DNA of 64,000 nt from Metridium senile (taxonomy: Eukaryota; Cnidaria; Anthozoa; Actiniaria; Metridiidae). Both the position numbers and the translations under genes were made by a program. The stretch is taken from assembly GCA_949775045.1 (NCBI GenBank), contig OX459099.1, forward strand, positions 19,204,741-19,268,740, written 5' to 3'. The notes under the pieces are model-generated. The model was not told the origin of the DNA, did not search any database, and saw only the letters and a program-made list of their open reading frames with translations. Positions 23,301 through 32,755 of the stretch are shown here, one piece after another; positions within the stretch are counted from its first letter, which is position 1; each line of letters begins with the position of its first letter.

Positions 23301-24468
23301 GTTTCAAAAGTATCCGGATCCGTGTAGACGGGGTCTTAAACTATTAATAGTGCATACCAAATAACTTCTGTAATTTACAATAATAATACCACATAATAAC
23401 AACATATAATTTAGAGCAAGAGCATTATTTAAAAGCAAGTATTTTACACTTACCGTGAAAACGTTTGAGCAGAAAACTCTGCGGAGAAATTTGCCAATTC
23501 CTCTTTCTAATGTTATTGCTGAAATCGAAACTGCTATTCCATGTTGGCTTGGATTTTCATTCTAAATATATAATAGGTTATTACTACTGTTCAGTACACC
23601 GAACAAGCATGAAAATCAGTTATATTTGAAGAAACGCGAGCCCAAAGAATTATAAATGCATACAAACATGTCGTTGTATATGGGTTTGGATGTACAAAGA
23701 CACGTGCATTGAGGAATGCGAATATTTGCAAGTGCGAAATTCTGCACGTGCACTGTGGAGCTCCTGAATCCTTCCTTGTTGTCAAATATTCATGAATTTG
23801 TTAATTAGAGCTTTCCATTTTGCTTATACAATAATAATATACGTCAGTTTACACTCGAAGATAAACTCCATATTTCCAAGCATCAATGTATTCTGTTTAT
23901 TATACAAAGACAAATTATTTTTAGGTAAAAAATTATACATTTTCACATGTAAAATTATCGTATTTTTACATGTGTTCAAATACGACATTTCATGGCAGAA
24001 ATCCATGCAAACCCCCGGGGGTACTCCCTTTGTCCAAGTGGTAGGGGTGATCGGCGGAGGTTTTGAAAATGACCCCTAAAAGGTACGCTCAGATACAAAT
24101 AAAGCAGAGTAAAAATGACCCTTACAACTGATTTTTGAGACAAAACGCTAAAAGGACCCTTAAAGGTACGCACAGGAAATATTTTAACCCTAAAAGGTAC
24201 GCAGATCACCCCTACCACTTGGATAAAAAGAGTATCCCCCTCAGTACCCCCCCCCCCCCCCCCCCCCCGGTGTAAGCCACTGTTATTTATATAATAATTT
24301 CTTTCTATTTTCTTCCATTTAGATGAAGCAAGACTCAATTCTCGGCGTGCTATATGTGGCTATGTCTGTAAAATATATACTATTCAATATTGTACATATG
24401 TTGTTAATGGCAGATGTGTTCGATTTGTTTCGCTTGAACAAACAAGATGCAGCCCGGTAATTTGTTAA
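18928..24468 (+). CDS. Secreted BRICHOS-domain precursor with C-terminal six-cysteine peptide
   Basis: Model: join 18928..18942, 19784..19921, 20471..20635, 21687..21788, 22487..22670, 24323..24468, giving 249 residues with all phases consistent. Exons 1 and 2 together encode a signal peptide (MALIMDFKFLQLVVMLTLV, cleavage near residue 24). Exons 3-5 form a BRICHOS-type domain: D103 in IIFTDFTKNLTIIKLP, C119 in KNLCFL and C179 in QKLCFNTPIYAVRK, matching the D-C-C spacing of ITM2/BRI and related proteins. Potential N-glycosylation sites are N143, N146 and N167. Exon 6 supplies a dibasic SRR (208-210) followed by 39 residues with six cysteines (213, 217, 225, 233, 244, 249), net basic and rich in Tyr/Val/Ile. 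BRICHOS proteins are known to chaperone an aggregation-prone C-terminal segment that is released by processing; annelid arenicin-type antimicrobial precursors follow the same plan. That this peptide is released, or antimicrobial, is inference. The exon 3 acceptor (CTCAAG) is the weakest splice site. Confidence 0.75.
19088..19311. mobile_element. TTA-flanked MITE (family B, copy 2)
   Basis: Ends AGGCCCGGGCAAACGG and its inverse, with TTA at 19085-19087 and 19312-19314. It is 224 bp long and lies in intron 1 of the BRICHOS gene. It is the same family as 17567-17773. Confidence 0.8.
19613..19745 (+). repeat. Half of a foldback repeat related to the 70-bp satellite
   Basis: It contains ACTAGCGAGTAAACTAGTAT, then GGCTGCGTCGGTGTTTGATA, and ends CTTTAGCCCTTCGTCGGAG. 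The first 40 bases resemble the satellite monomer at 16795-17835. A full two-armed copy is at 26331-26600. Confidence 0.75.
19950..20372 (+). repeat. Tetranucleotide repeats (GAAT/GAAC, then AAGT)
   Basis: Degenerate GAAT, GAAC and AATC tetranucleotides run to about 20280. A nearly pure AAGT/GTAA run then extends to 20370. The block lies in intron 2 of the BRICHOS gene. Confidence 0.95.
21098..21400. mobile_element. Foldback element with CACCTATTTCAAAAATCG arm
   Basis: The left arm (CACCTATTTCAAAAATCGTTG, then CCACAGTCCACA) and right arm are inverse copies. It shares its terminal TATTTCAA motif with the elements at 24581, 40875 and 27660. It lies in intron 3 of the BRICHOS gene. Confidence 0.75.
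21405..21611. mobile_element. Foldback element with CACCTGATTGCAAGAACG arm
   Basis: Long inverted arms (CTAAATTACAAA... and GGAATTAATTAAAAGAC and its inverse) surround a short centre near 21500. Termini are CACCT and AGGTG. It lies immediately beside the previous foldback. Confidence 0.8.
21800..22360 (+). repeat. GAT/GGT trinucleotide repeat, about 560 bp
   Basis: Imperfect GAT, GGT and GATGGT triplets fill intron 4 of the BRICHOS gene just after the exon 4 donor (21789). Apparent ORFs on both strands (Asp/Gly, Met/Val or His/Ile runs) are repeat translations. Confidence 0.95.
22693..22917. mobile_element. Foldback element with ACCTATTATCGCGCAC arm
   Basis: GTACCTATTATCGCGCAC at the left is mirrored by GTGCGCGATAATAGGTAC at the right; the arms continue through AAAATAATAATATATATC. 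It lies in intron 5 of the BRICHOS gene, immediately after exon 5. Confidence 0.85.
23157..23335. mobile_element. Foldback element with repeated GGTTTC / CACGAATCC motifs
   Basis: Inverted pieces CTACACGAATCCGATCCG and CGGATCCGTGTAGACG border internal copies of AAAAGTATGCGGTTTC and GGATTCGTGTGGACG. It probably belongs to a MITE family; a fragment occurs near 3805. Confidence 0.7.
23454..23561 (-). CDS. Isolated candidate exon on the minus strand
   Basis: A 108-nt open segment lies between an acceptor (AGAATGAAAATCC preceded by TATTT) and a strong donor (ACG|GTAAGTG), 36 codons in phase 0. The peptide contains GIAVSISAITLERGIGKFL followed by RRVFC. It lies antisense in intron 5 of the BRICHOS gene. 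No partner exons were identified and no family is recognised, so it may be an exon of an overlapping gene or chance. Confidence 0.3.
24014..24268. mobile_element. Palindromic MITE (GGTACTCCCTTTGTCC family, copy 1) ending in poly-C
   Basis: The left arm (GTACTCCCTTTGTCCAAGTG, then GTAGGGGTGATCGGCG) is mirrored by GATCACCCCTACCACTTGGA at the right. Internal copies of AAAAGGTACGCACAG are also present. A run of more than 20 C follows at 24246-24268. A second copy, split by a SINE, is at 48650-49300. Confidence 0.85.
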
Positions 24469-24580
24469 TAATATTGAATACCAATAATCATTTAAGTGAA
24501 TGCATACTTGAAAATAATAAATAAATTAATAACTCAGCCACCGAATTTGTAGTTGTATTTTATTCACCCTATGTACATTA

Positions 24581-24840
24581 TACACCTATTTCAATTAACG
24601 TTGTCCATCTGGAATGGTTGATCTGAGACCGATAGGAATTGTGGGAGTTCATTAAATTTCAAATACATTGTTTTAATCACACTTGAATGGTGCTGAATTA
24701 CAGATAACAGTATTTCAGAAGTAAACATTAATATTTAAGCGTGATTATAATAGTGCATTTGCAGTTTAACGAGCTCCCACAATTCCTATCGGTCTCAGAT
24801 CAACCATTTCAGATGGCCAACGTTAATTGAAATAGGTGTA
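24581..24840. mobile_element. TA-flanked palindromic MITE (family D, copy 1)
   Basis: Begins TACACCTATTTCAATTAACG and ends in the inverse. Inner arms contain CTGAGACCGATAGGAATTGT. It is flanked by TA. The second copy, at 40875-41135, is highly similar over its whole length. Confidence 0.9.
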
Positions 24841-24924
24841 TACAAAGATAATTACAAGACATATTAGGCACACATTTATTTCAAAATACCAATAGGTTAT
24901 TCCAAGAATGGTAAGGAATTATAG

Positions 24925-25098
24925 GTAACACCTATTTCAAAAAGGTTGTTCAAAGCGATAGTTCATTCCATGATGGAAAGGAATTATAGGGGCATACCGC
25001 ATCTTTTTGAAATATAGGTGTATGCCTATAATTCCTTTCCGTCTTGGAATGACCTATATCGCCTTGGACAACCTTTTTAAAATACGTGTATGCCTTTT
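24925..25098. repeat. Foldback repeat of the CACCTATTTCAAAAAGG family
   Basis: Two opposed copies of a roughly 70-base unit (CACCTATTTCAAAAAGGTTG ... GGAAAGGAATTATAGG) lie head to head. The same unit forms the direct tandem array at 27660-28040. Confidence 0.8.
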
Positions 25099-25276
25099 GA
25101 AAGGTATACCGCATGCAAAATTGTCCCTGTACTGTTACGCGAAAACTCGAGAAAAATAATCGAATTTTCCATCCGAAATTCTTTTGTTTTTATCGATAAA
25201 AATAATCGTTTCCATGTAGTTTTTCTTGTAAACGTATAGGGATTGTTTCACAGCCTCGTTTGCTGTACTGTGTTTT

Positions 25277-26047
25277 TCACCTAGGATCACTGTATGATCT
25301 ATTACGTCTGTACTGTGGTACTCGTAAATACCTACAATACTTAATATCACTATAATCAGCATTTTTACCCGTGGATTTTCGAACGAACTCATCATCTTTC
25401 TCAAAATTTCTCATCTCCAATCTCTTTTCTTCTTGGCTGTAGATTTTGGGTAACTTCCATACATGAGCGAGAGGAGGGAGCTTTATTGGCAAGGCCTCCC
25501 CTTCCTCAAGCCACAAATAGTTCGTCTTCTCCTCTTTATCAGATTCATCTTCTTGGATCGTTTCTGGGTGTCCTTCGCTGGACGACTGTAAAGATACAAA
25601 TTGTTGCAACTCCAAAAGCGAAAAACTTGACTTTCGACGCCCAATTTTCTTATTTCCAGAGCTAGCCGTCTCTTTCGTAAGCGAGTCGACTCGATTTCGA
25701 TTGTATTTCGCTTTCAATGTTTGATTAACTTTGTGATCTTGACAAAGGACATGATCAAGTACACTTGAGAAACTAACTTTTCGCTGCGACGAGCCCTCGA
25801 TATTCGGTAAAAGCAATTGCTCTGTGTCAGAAAGTTTCCCAGTTGAATCAGTCAAGGAGTTTCTGTACTGTAGCATTTTTGATATCTCGCCGTCCAATTT
25901 CGACTCATGGTTCGACTTTTCCTTCTCTAAGTCGCTTACTTTTTTAATCCATGTCTTACTGAGTCCAACATTTTGCAGCGAAAGTCTACGGTTAAGGCGT
26001 CTTGTTAAAACAGTTGGTTGCTTTTCAAGGTCATGAAACTGGTCCAT
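25277..26047 (-). CDS. Uncharacterised single-exon protein, 256 aa
   Basis: An uninterrupted frame of 257 codons runs from ATG at 26047 to a stop at 25277. The N-terminal half is charged and helical, with a short possible coiled coil near residues 30-60 (KKVSDLEKEKSNHESKL). The middle has basic Ser-rich patches (IGRRKSSFSLLELQQF) followed by an acidic segment (EDESDKEEKTNYLWLEEGE), then Pro/Leu (KLPPLAHVWKLPKIY), and it ends RNRSYSDPR. No signal peptide or membrane segment is evident. RRLS, GRRKSS and NRSYS are potential kinase sites. I do not recognise a family. Coding status rests on frame length and non-repetitive composition. Confidence 0.55.
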   Translation of the reverse strand: MDQFHDLEKQPTVLTRRLNRRLSLQNVGLSKTWIKKVSDLEKEKSNHESKLDGEISKMLQYRNSLTDSTGKLSDTEQLLLPNIEGSSQRKVSFSSVLDHVLCQDHKVNQTLKAKYNRNRVDSLTKETASSGNKKIGRRKSSFSLLELQQFVSLQSSSEGHPETIQEDESDKEEKTNYLWLEEGEALPIKLPPLAHVWKLPKIYSQEEKRLEMRNFEKDDEFVRKSTGKNADYSDIKYCRYLRVPQYRRNRSYSDPR

Positions 26048-26330
26048 TTTGCTCCGAAAACTGTGTGAATTGCAGGCTTAAAATTATGTTTGTACTCATT
26101 TCAAAAACACAGTCGTTTTGTACTTTTTAGAGAGTGATAACTATTATATTGTTGCTTAAAACACAGTCATTATCAGCTATTTCGGAAACAAAACCTCCTT
26201 GTTAAGAACAAAAGACTTTTTTTACGAGTTTGAAATGCTAAGTGGTAGCACACTATCGTGAATAGAAACTAAAACAACATGCTTAAAGAAGTTAATGAGG
26301 CATTGAGAATAAAGTGATCAAGCTTAAATG

Positions 26331-26600
26331 GAAACTAGCGAGTAAACTAGTATAGGCTGCGTCGGTGTTTGATATAAACGATAGGTAATATAATGAAATT
26401 TGCAACACCGTAAAATATGTTAACTTAACGTTAACTTTACTGACGTTTCGAGCTTTAGCCCTTCGTCGGAGTAAAAGCAACTACGACGAAGCCGAAGGGC
26501 TAAAGCTCGAAACGTCAGTAAAGTTAAGTTAGCATTTTTTTACGGTGTTACAAATTTCATTCTATTCCCTATTGTTTGAGTTTAGTAAACTCGTGTAGTG
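26331..26600. mobile_element. Foldback element, full copy, satellite-related
   Basis: The left arm starts AAACTAGCGAGTAAACTAGT and contains ACTGACGTTTCGAGCTTTAG. The right arm carries CTAAAGCTCGAAACGTCAGT and ends near TTTAGTAAACTCG. The arms enclose a short centre near 26475-26490. The left terminal 40 bases resemble the 70-bp satellite monomer. Confidence 0.8.
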
Positions 26601-27321
26601 AAATAGGAATTATTATAGAAAGATTGTTTGAAAAAGTTCGACAAGCACTCAGGTCAAGCACTGATAATGTGTGACATGAAAATAAAAACTACAATAGTGT
26701 TTTTATATAATAACCAACTACTAATTTTTTCACAGATTTGTTGTACTCTTATAACACACACTCCGTTATATAGCTAGTATGTACTGAATAGTTTGATAGA
26801 CACAAAACGATTAAAACACAGTCCACTAGTATATTAGTCTCAAAAACGTAGCCTCTGCTAGAAGGAGAGGAGCCTATTCCACGGATTCATTGACATCAAT
26901 AAAGGATCCTAAAAGCCGCAATGAACAAGACGAAAAGTTTAGTGTTGTAACAGTTAGTTTGTAGCGCCATAACCATTTTGTGCGACATTCTGAATTTATG
27001 TGTGAACATCATTGTCCCCGCGACATAATGTTTTCTATGTGAAAAGTCAGACAAATTCAATCTAGTTTGAATCCGTGAATGACGGCCGCTGCAACAAATA
27101 TAAGCAATACACGCGAAACGTCCTGTCGGCAGCGCCTTGTCGCCAAGTTTTTATACCAGCCTTTGTATGTAGTAAATGGTAGTTTGATAATTCAAAGGAA
27201 ATAAAAATACTTCCCATTAGTGTCTATTAGTCTATTAACTAACTATTCACGGGTTTATTATTGCTATCAATCTGCTAAAAACATATCGGCTTTTGAAACT
27301 AATACACGATAGTCCTTCTGA

Positions 27322-27446
27322 CAGTTCCATTCAGTGACCACGAATGATAGTTCCAAGTCGAGGTTCGAGTTGCTGCGCATGATAACTCAGCAACTCAGTC
27401 GAACCTCGACTTGGAACTATAATTCGTGGTCACTGAACGGAACTGT
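27322..27446. mobile_element. Palindromic element, about 125 bp
   Basis: CAGTTCCATTCAGTGACCAC at the left is mirrored by GTGGTCACTGAACGGAACTG at the right. The arms of about 50 bases include TTCCAAGTCGAGGTTCGA. The spacer is short. Confidence 0.9.
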
Positions 27447-27659
27447 GAAAAGGTCTATTCAATACTAAATCGTTGTGTATAAGATCCAAAGAGGTGGGCC
27501 GAGTATTTTAACTAATTGTTTTTAGGGGATTAGTCTTTGTACAAAGTACAAAACTAATAATTAGTTCACGGCCGGAAATGACCCTTATATTGAGTCAGTT
27601 TTTGAACAAAGGGGCAATTATTTCAGGGATTAACGGAAAATATTAAAAACAAATCAAGA

Positions 27660-28040
27660 ATCAAACACTTATTTCAAAAAGGTTTCCAAGGCCATAGGTC
27701 ATTCTAAGATGGAAAGAAACTATGGGCATACATCGATTTCAAAAAGGTTGTACAAGGCGATAGGTCACTTAAAGACTGAAAGGAGTTTTAGGCATACACC
27801 TATTTCAATAAGGTTCTGAACAAGGCGATAGGTCACTTCAAGACTGAAAGGAGTTATGGGCATACACCTATTTCAATAAAGTTTAACAAGGCGATAGTTT
27901 ATCTCAAGACGGAAAGGAAATATATAGGCATACACCTATTTCAAAAAGGTTGTCTAAGGTGATGGGTCACTTAAAGATGGAAAGGAATAATGGACATACA
28001 CATATTTCAAAACGGGTATTCCAATGGGGAAAGGAATTGA
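27660..28040 (+). repeat. Tandem array of about 70-bp units with MITE-like termini
   Basis: Five to six direct copies each start CACCTATTTCAAAAAGGTTG (with variants), followed by AAGGCGATAGGTCAC and GAAAGGA. Their leading motif is the terminal motif of the palindromic elements at 21098, 24581, 24925 and 40875. Confidence 0.9.
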
Positions 28041-28175
28041 TGTTATCATCATTACCAAAATCATATAATCGGCAGCGTCATCATCATTATAATCAACGAA
28101 TTGCCTTTTAGACTATTGACTATATTGTTATTATTGCATGCCTACTACATTCCTTGGCACGATATTAGTATTTTA

Positions 28176-28316
28176 GAGTGAAGACATTTAACCCGTGAAA
28201 CAAAATTAAATAGCCAAGGTGTAATAGTCAAATAGACACAAAAGAAAACAATGGAATTAGAGACTGCTAAGGTGTATTAGTCTAATATCTATTTCACGGG
28301 TTAAATGACTTCACTC
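28176..28316. mobile_element. TA-flanked palindromic MITE (family A, copy 2)
   Basis: It has the same inverted ends (GAGTGAAG... ACCCGTGAAA and inverse) and the same length as 17133-17273, flanked by TA at 28174-28175 and 28317-28318. Confidence 0.9.
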
Positions 28317-28746
28317 TATCAGCTGATAGTGACGTACTAATTTATCTTATAAGTAAAAAAAAGCATTGATAGGCAACAAACAATGACTCCTTTATCAACA
28401 TTGCCAAGTGGTTGGGTGTGCCGGTGTGTGGCGGAGGGAAGTTCTGTGAGGGGAGGTGTTGTGGTGAGGTATGCCGTGAGAATCTCAGCAGTGCTGAATG
28501 AAGTTGGTAGTCGTGCCAATAATTTTGTCAAATATTGCAGATAGTGTGCAATAGAAAATTCATATAATATCAAATGAATAATCACAGGACCCCTCAAATT
28601 ATACAAAAAACATTTATTTAATATCATAAAGTGATTACACTATTTACAATGAATATATCAAATTGGTATCGTGATAGATACACTATTAAACTATTTACAA
28701 TAAATGTATCAATAATAACAGTCAAAAGAATTATCCATGATTATCG

Positions 28747-31397
28747 TCAAGCATATTCCATCATGCACTGGCCTATCCATGACATATAGTCAACATGCAA
28801 CACTCCTCCAAGACCTCTAGGAATGCATTCTACTGGAAGATGTTGTTTCAGAGCTGAACGTGAAACAATGTGAATCTTTTCTTTGTTTTTATCTTTCAGC
28901 AGTTGAGAACATAGTCTCATTTCTGTTTGGACCCAAAATGGTGGAGATATGATGAAGGTTTTTTTCGAAGGCGCACTGGATACGCTGTCTATAATATAAG
29001 AAAACACTACGTTAGACCTATCATGGCGGATATCAGTTGAAAGTTGGCGTAAAGGAATATTACTAGGGTTTTTATGGACACTTCTCAAAGTCCTTTCAGT
29101 GTCTATATAGTAACAGAGGTTGTAATTATATTACATGGCAGGACCCTTCAGTGCCCGTATATTAACAGAGGTTGTAATTATATGTAAAAGACGCCTCTGT
29201 TTTGCTAAAACGTTTTACTGACATGGCTCTTCAGTGCCCGTATTCGCCATACCTAAGTTGCACAAGGGATTGGGTCGAGTTGTCATCGCATATAGACGCC
29301 GTAGTGTATATAGATGATCTACGTACCTTTAATATGGTTATGATATCGACGCATAGTTGGACATCACTAGTCATATATGATGTGTTGGAGAAATCGTACA
29401 ATAGAACCATACCATCGGTTTGGAACTGTGGACTGTAAACAACATGTCAATAAGTATCATTGTCATCGTGTGTCCTGTTCACAATGTATTCTTACTGTAA
29501 ACAACATGTCAATCAGTATCGTTATCATGTTGTGTCCTGTTCACAATGTATTCTTACCTTTTGATTGCTTCTTCGAGCTGAAAGCCTATGTTATTCATGA
29601 TCACTTTGTGGTTTCGTTCAGAGGAATTTCGTTGAACTGTGAACACTGCAATTGCTGAACCCTCGGGGTCAGGTTTCTCCTAAATAAGGAATTGAAAAAT
29701 TGACTTCAGCCATTCATAATCCATCTATTTTCATCCACTCACTCAATTATTCATTTATCCACTAATTTATTAAAACGTTTATTTATTGTTTATTCATTAT
29801 TTCTTTCTTTCACTAATTCATTTACTGATTTTGGTGCGTTTTTCTATTCATTCTTTCATCCCGACAGAAATTGACGAATCTGTATACTTGTTGGTGCCAA
29901 GCTATTATCACAGTACATATTTCTCTTTACCTAAAACAAGAAAGGTCATAGATTATACAATAAGAAATGAATGTAAAAATTAGATGTATATAAAGGAAAC
30001 CAGAGTAGGGTGCGCATGGCATTACAACTACAGTCGCTTTGAAAGTGTTCCAATATGATATCTATGTATTTTAACAAGACATTTATAATATTTCAAGGAG
30101 TTGCTAGTTACCGTGTAGTTGCGGTTAAGAGCTACAGCGTCATCAACGTCAAAGTCTGTCGCCCTGAGAAACTTCATAACAAACGCAGTGCCTACTGGAC
30201 TGAGATGAGAATTTTCACGATGTTTGTCGATCTCCATCATGGCAGATTTCACCATCTGTTTCTGAAATATAAAAAAATCGTCTTTAACGTTAAAAGTAAA
30301 GACGGCAATGTGGACATCTATCTGTGCATGCGTTTCTTCACACATTTATTTATTCGCATAATTCTTCCAAAGACTTGTCAATTTTCTACTTTTCCATATA
30401 ACTTCAATCTTTTGTTTACTCGTTATTAGCATCCATTTACACTATCAACACCATGCATGCAGTATCGTTCCTACCTCAATCTCCTCATCAACGTTAAACT
30501 TCCGTGGGGTTACTCTATGTCTATCACGGTGTAACTCTTGTAGTATTATATCTGATGTCGACAAACTAAGACGAGACCCCTTGTTACTGTCATCATCTTG
30601 TGTGTTCACCAACGTATACTCTCCTCGATCGTCATCAGTGCTTAGCTTTTCCTGTGGCTAAAAAGGACCAGGTTGATTAGATCCACAGTCAACACAACAA
30701 AACAAGAAATGCTATCTATATTTACCTTAGTTGGCTTGTTTGTTGTTTCTCTGGAAGGCAGACTCTCTGTTACTTTACTGGCTCCATGTACCTTAGCAGT
30801 GCATGGAAAGTTAGACAGTACTTTGTTTGTTTTGCCTTTTTTCCAGGCAGGAACAAATAACAATTCTTTGTCTGATTCTTCCTTTGCAACAAGCTGAGGA
30901 ATGTCCTTATTTGGTACTGATGTGCTGGCGGATTCATTGACTATTTGAACTGGTTTAGGACCAGTATGGATAGCTGCATCAATGTAGGGTACTAATGGGC
31001 CATTAGTATCAATTGTTTCAACTGGTTCTACAGTCACTGCGACTGGAAGAGGGCCTATCTCTACCTCATCGTCAATACTAGGCCCTACAGCACCAACTTG
31101 TTCATATGTCTCAACTGGTTCTTGAACAGCCACTGCGACTGGAAGAGGGCCTGTCTTTACCTCAGCGTCAATACTGGGCTCAAGGGCACCAACTAATTCA
31201 TAGGACTCAACAAATGGTTCTTGAACAGCAACTGTGATTGGAAGAGGTCCTGTCTTTACCTCAGCGTCAATACTGGGCTCAAGGGCACCAACTAATTCAT
31301 AGGACTCAACAAATGGTTCTTGAACAGCAACTGTGATTGGAAGAGGGCCTGTCTTTACCTCAGCGTCCTTGCTGGGCTTCAGTGGGTCAATTAATTA
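28747..31397 (-). CDS. CRAL-TRIO lipid-binding domain protein, 5'-truncated
   Basis: Exon model on the minus strand (phase-consistent): 30726..31397, 30475..30657, 30112..30261, 29888..29930, 29558..29654, 29323..29432, 28747..28988. The first exon encodes about 4.5 acidic/Pro repeats of 31-34 residues (core EPSIDAEVKTGPLPVAV). The third encodes a CRAL-TRIO N-terminal helix region (FVMKFLRATDFDVDDAV). The later exons give IAVFTVQRNSSERNHKVI, then TDGMVLLYDFSNTSY, KTFIISPPFW, and the closing IPRGLGGVLHVDYMSW. The SEC14-like fold binds a lipid in the cytosol; the ligand is unknown. The small exon 29888..29930 and the donor after 29323 (or 29327, which breaks phase) are the least certain points. 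No start codon is visible: the repeat exon stays open only to a TAA just beyond 31390, exactly where the duplicated unit 1 begins (31398). The gene therefore appears to have lost its 5' end at that breakpoint. Confidence 0.7.
29434..29557 (-). repeat. Intron made of two 62-bp tandem copies
   Basis: 29434-29495 and 29496-29557 are near-identical 62-bp copies. Together with one base they make up the whole 125-bp intron between exons 29558..29654 and 29323..29432 of the CRAL-TRIO gene. Each copy carries its own donor-like GTAAGAAT and acceptor-like TTTACAG. Confidence 0.9.
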
Positions 31398-32261
31398 ACA
31401 CGCGTCAGTTTTGGCGGCAATTTTGACTTCAGTGACTCGAGTGACTAAAACTTAGTTGATGTTTTTCCGTTCGTTTTTAGATTGAAACGAATTAATTACA
31501 AAAATAATACATCTCTAAAGCTCATTTTTAATGTCAGAGACATGCTAATCAGTTTTCTAAGGGAGTAAAAGTAAAACGTTCACAAAGAGATGATATTTAG
31601 AAGCTTTATCTTGGTGGTTGTTCAACATGGCTGTTCAACACTGGTTCTTGTTCGTTCTACAACAACAATACATCGGCACTAGCTTAGCCAACAAAGCATG
31701 TTTAACGTAGAGAGGTATGTGAAGGTATGTGAAGTTTTTATTGTGAAAACAATTGAGCGACATTTGCTTTCAAAGCCACTTTTCTTATTTTTTTATCGCC
31801 AAATAAATCATTTTTAAATTTAATTTTGTTTGTAACAAGAACTTGAAATATTTTCTCTAAGTTTTAACCAGTTTAAAATTTTATCTATTTATTTGTATAT
31901 TTTCATTGATGAAGAAGAAAAATACAAAAAGAAATTCATAAAACCTTTTCATTCGTAGGTTCGAAAGTCAATCTATGTTGAATTTTATCTGAACTGCGAA
32001 GTCACATATATTTTTTGTTTCCCGTCGCCCGATCGACCCTAAATTTCCAAAATCAGGTAACCACTTCTCGACAATTTTAATTTGTTTATTTATATTTTGT
32101 TTTAATTTCTTTTGATCGATGGGAAAACAAAAAAATAAATGAGGATGGCCTGATTCAACAACTATTCTTATTTTAACAGCTATTTTTGTTACTTGATGCT
32201 TCTAATGCTATTTCTACTGAAGCTATCATGGTTGTATTACTAATGATATTGTGTTTCTTAC

Positions 32262-32755
32262 CTCTGTTTGACAAGACTTCACTTTATAAATCTAAATGAA
32301 CAAAATGAGATAATTAATTAATACAAGTGCGCTTTCTTTTAGAAACATGAAGATGGTAATACGAAGAGAACAGACGAAGAAGATGGCAAGAAAACGAAGA
32401 AAATATAGAATCTTGAAGGAAAAGAACGAAATTGAATGGAATAAAAAGACACTGAAAAGTTGATTGAAAATTGAAACAGGATCAGTTTCGCACAAATGTG
32501 CTTTTTGAGAAAGTAAAACTTTGAATGAGAAGAGAAAAGAAGATGGAAAGAAAAGGAAGAAAAATAAAACTATGAAGGCAAAAGAATGAATTTAAATGAA
32601 AGGAAAAAGCAACGAGAAAAGAGCGGAGGAAAGACAAAAGTGGTGGAATAAGAAGTGCTTGTCAAAATTGAAAACATCAGAATTACCTCGTCTTTTTTCA
32701 AATCTTTAGTACCAAAACAGCACTTGCAAAGTGGTTTACTTTGCGGACATCCCAT
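32262..32755 (-). CDS. MGC-starting small protein, unit 1 copy (3'-truncated)
   Basis: Exon 1 (32687..32755) encodes MGCPQSKPLCKCCFGTKDLK plus KDE and ends at a GTAATT donor. Exon 2 (32262..32291, 30 nt) encodes IYKVKSCQTE, between TTCATTTAG and GTAAGAA. Phases agree. MGC followed by QSK is a typical N-myristoylation plus palmitoylation signal, predicting a membrane-anchored cytosolic protein. The unit 2 copy has a third exon at 50101-50185, which lies outside the duplicated segment, so this copy has lost its 3' exons at the breakpoint with the CRAL-TRIO gene. No family is recognised. Confidence 0.55.

Larger units (their letters stand above)
26048..28746. other. Intergenic, repeat-rich
   Basis: This separates the single-exon gene from the CRAL-TRIO gene. 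It contains the foldback at 26331-26600, a palindrome at 27322-27446, a tandem array at 27660-28040 and a MITE at 28176-28316. No supported exon was found. Confidence 0.55.

Noticed and set aside
29202..29658. Plus-strand frames of 78 and 93 aa
   Set aside because: They are antisense shadows of the CRAL-TRIO exons, whose minus-strand translation shows clear family motifs.
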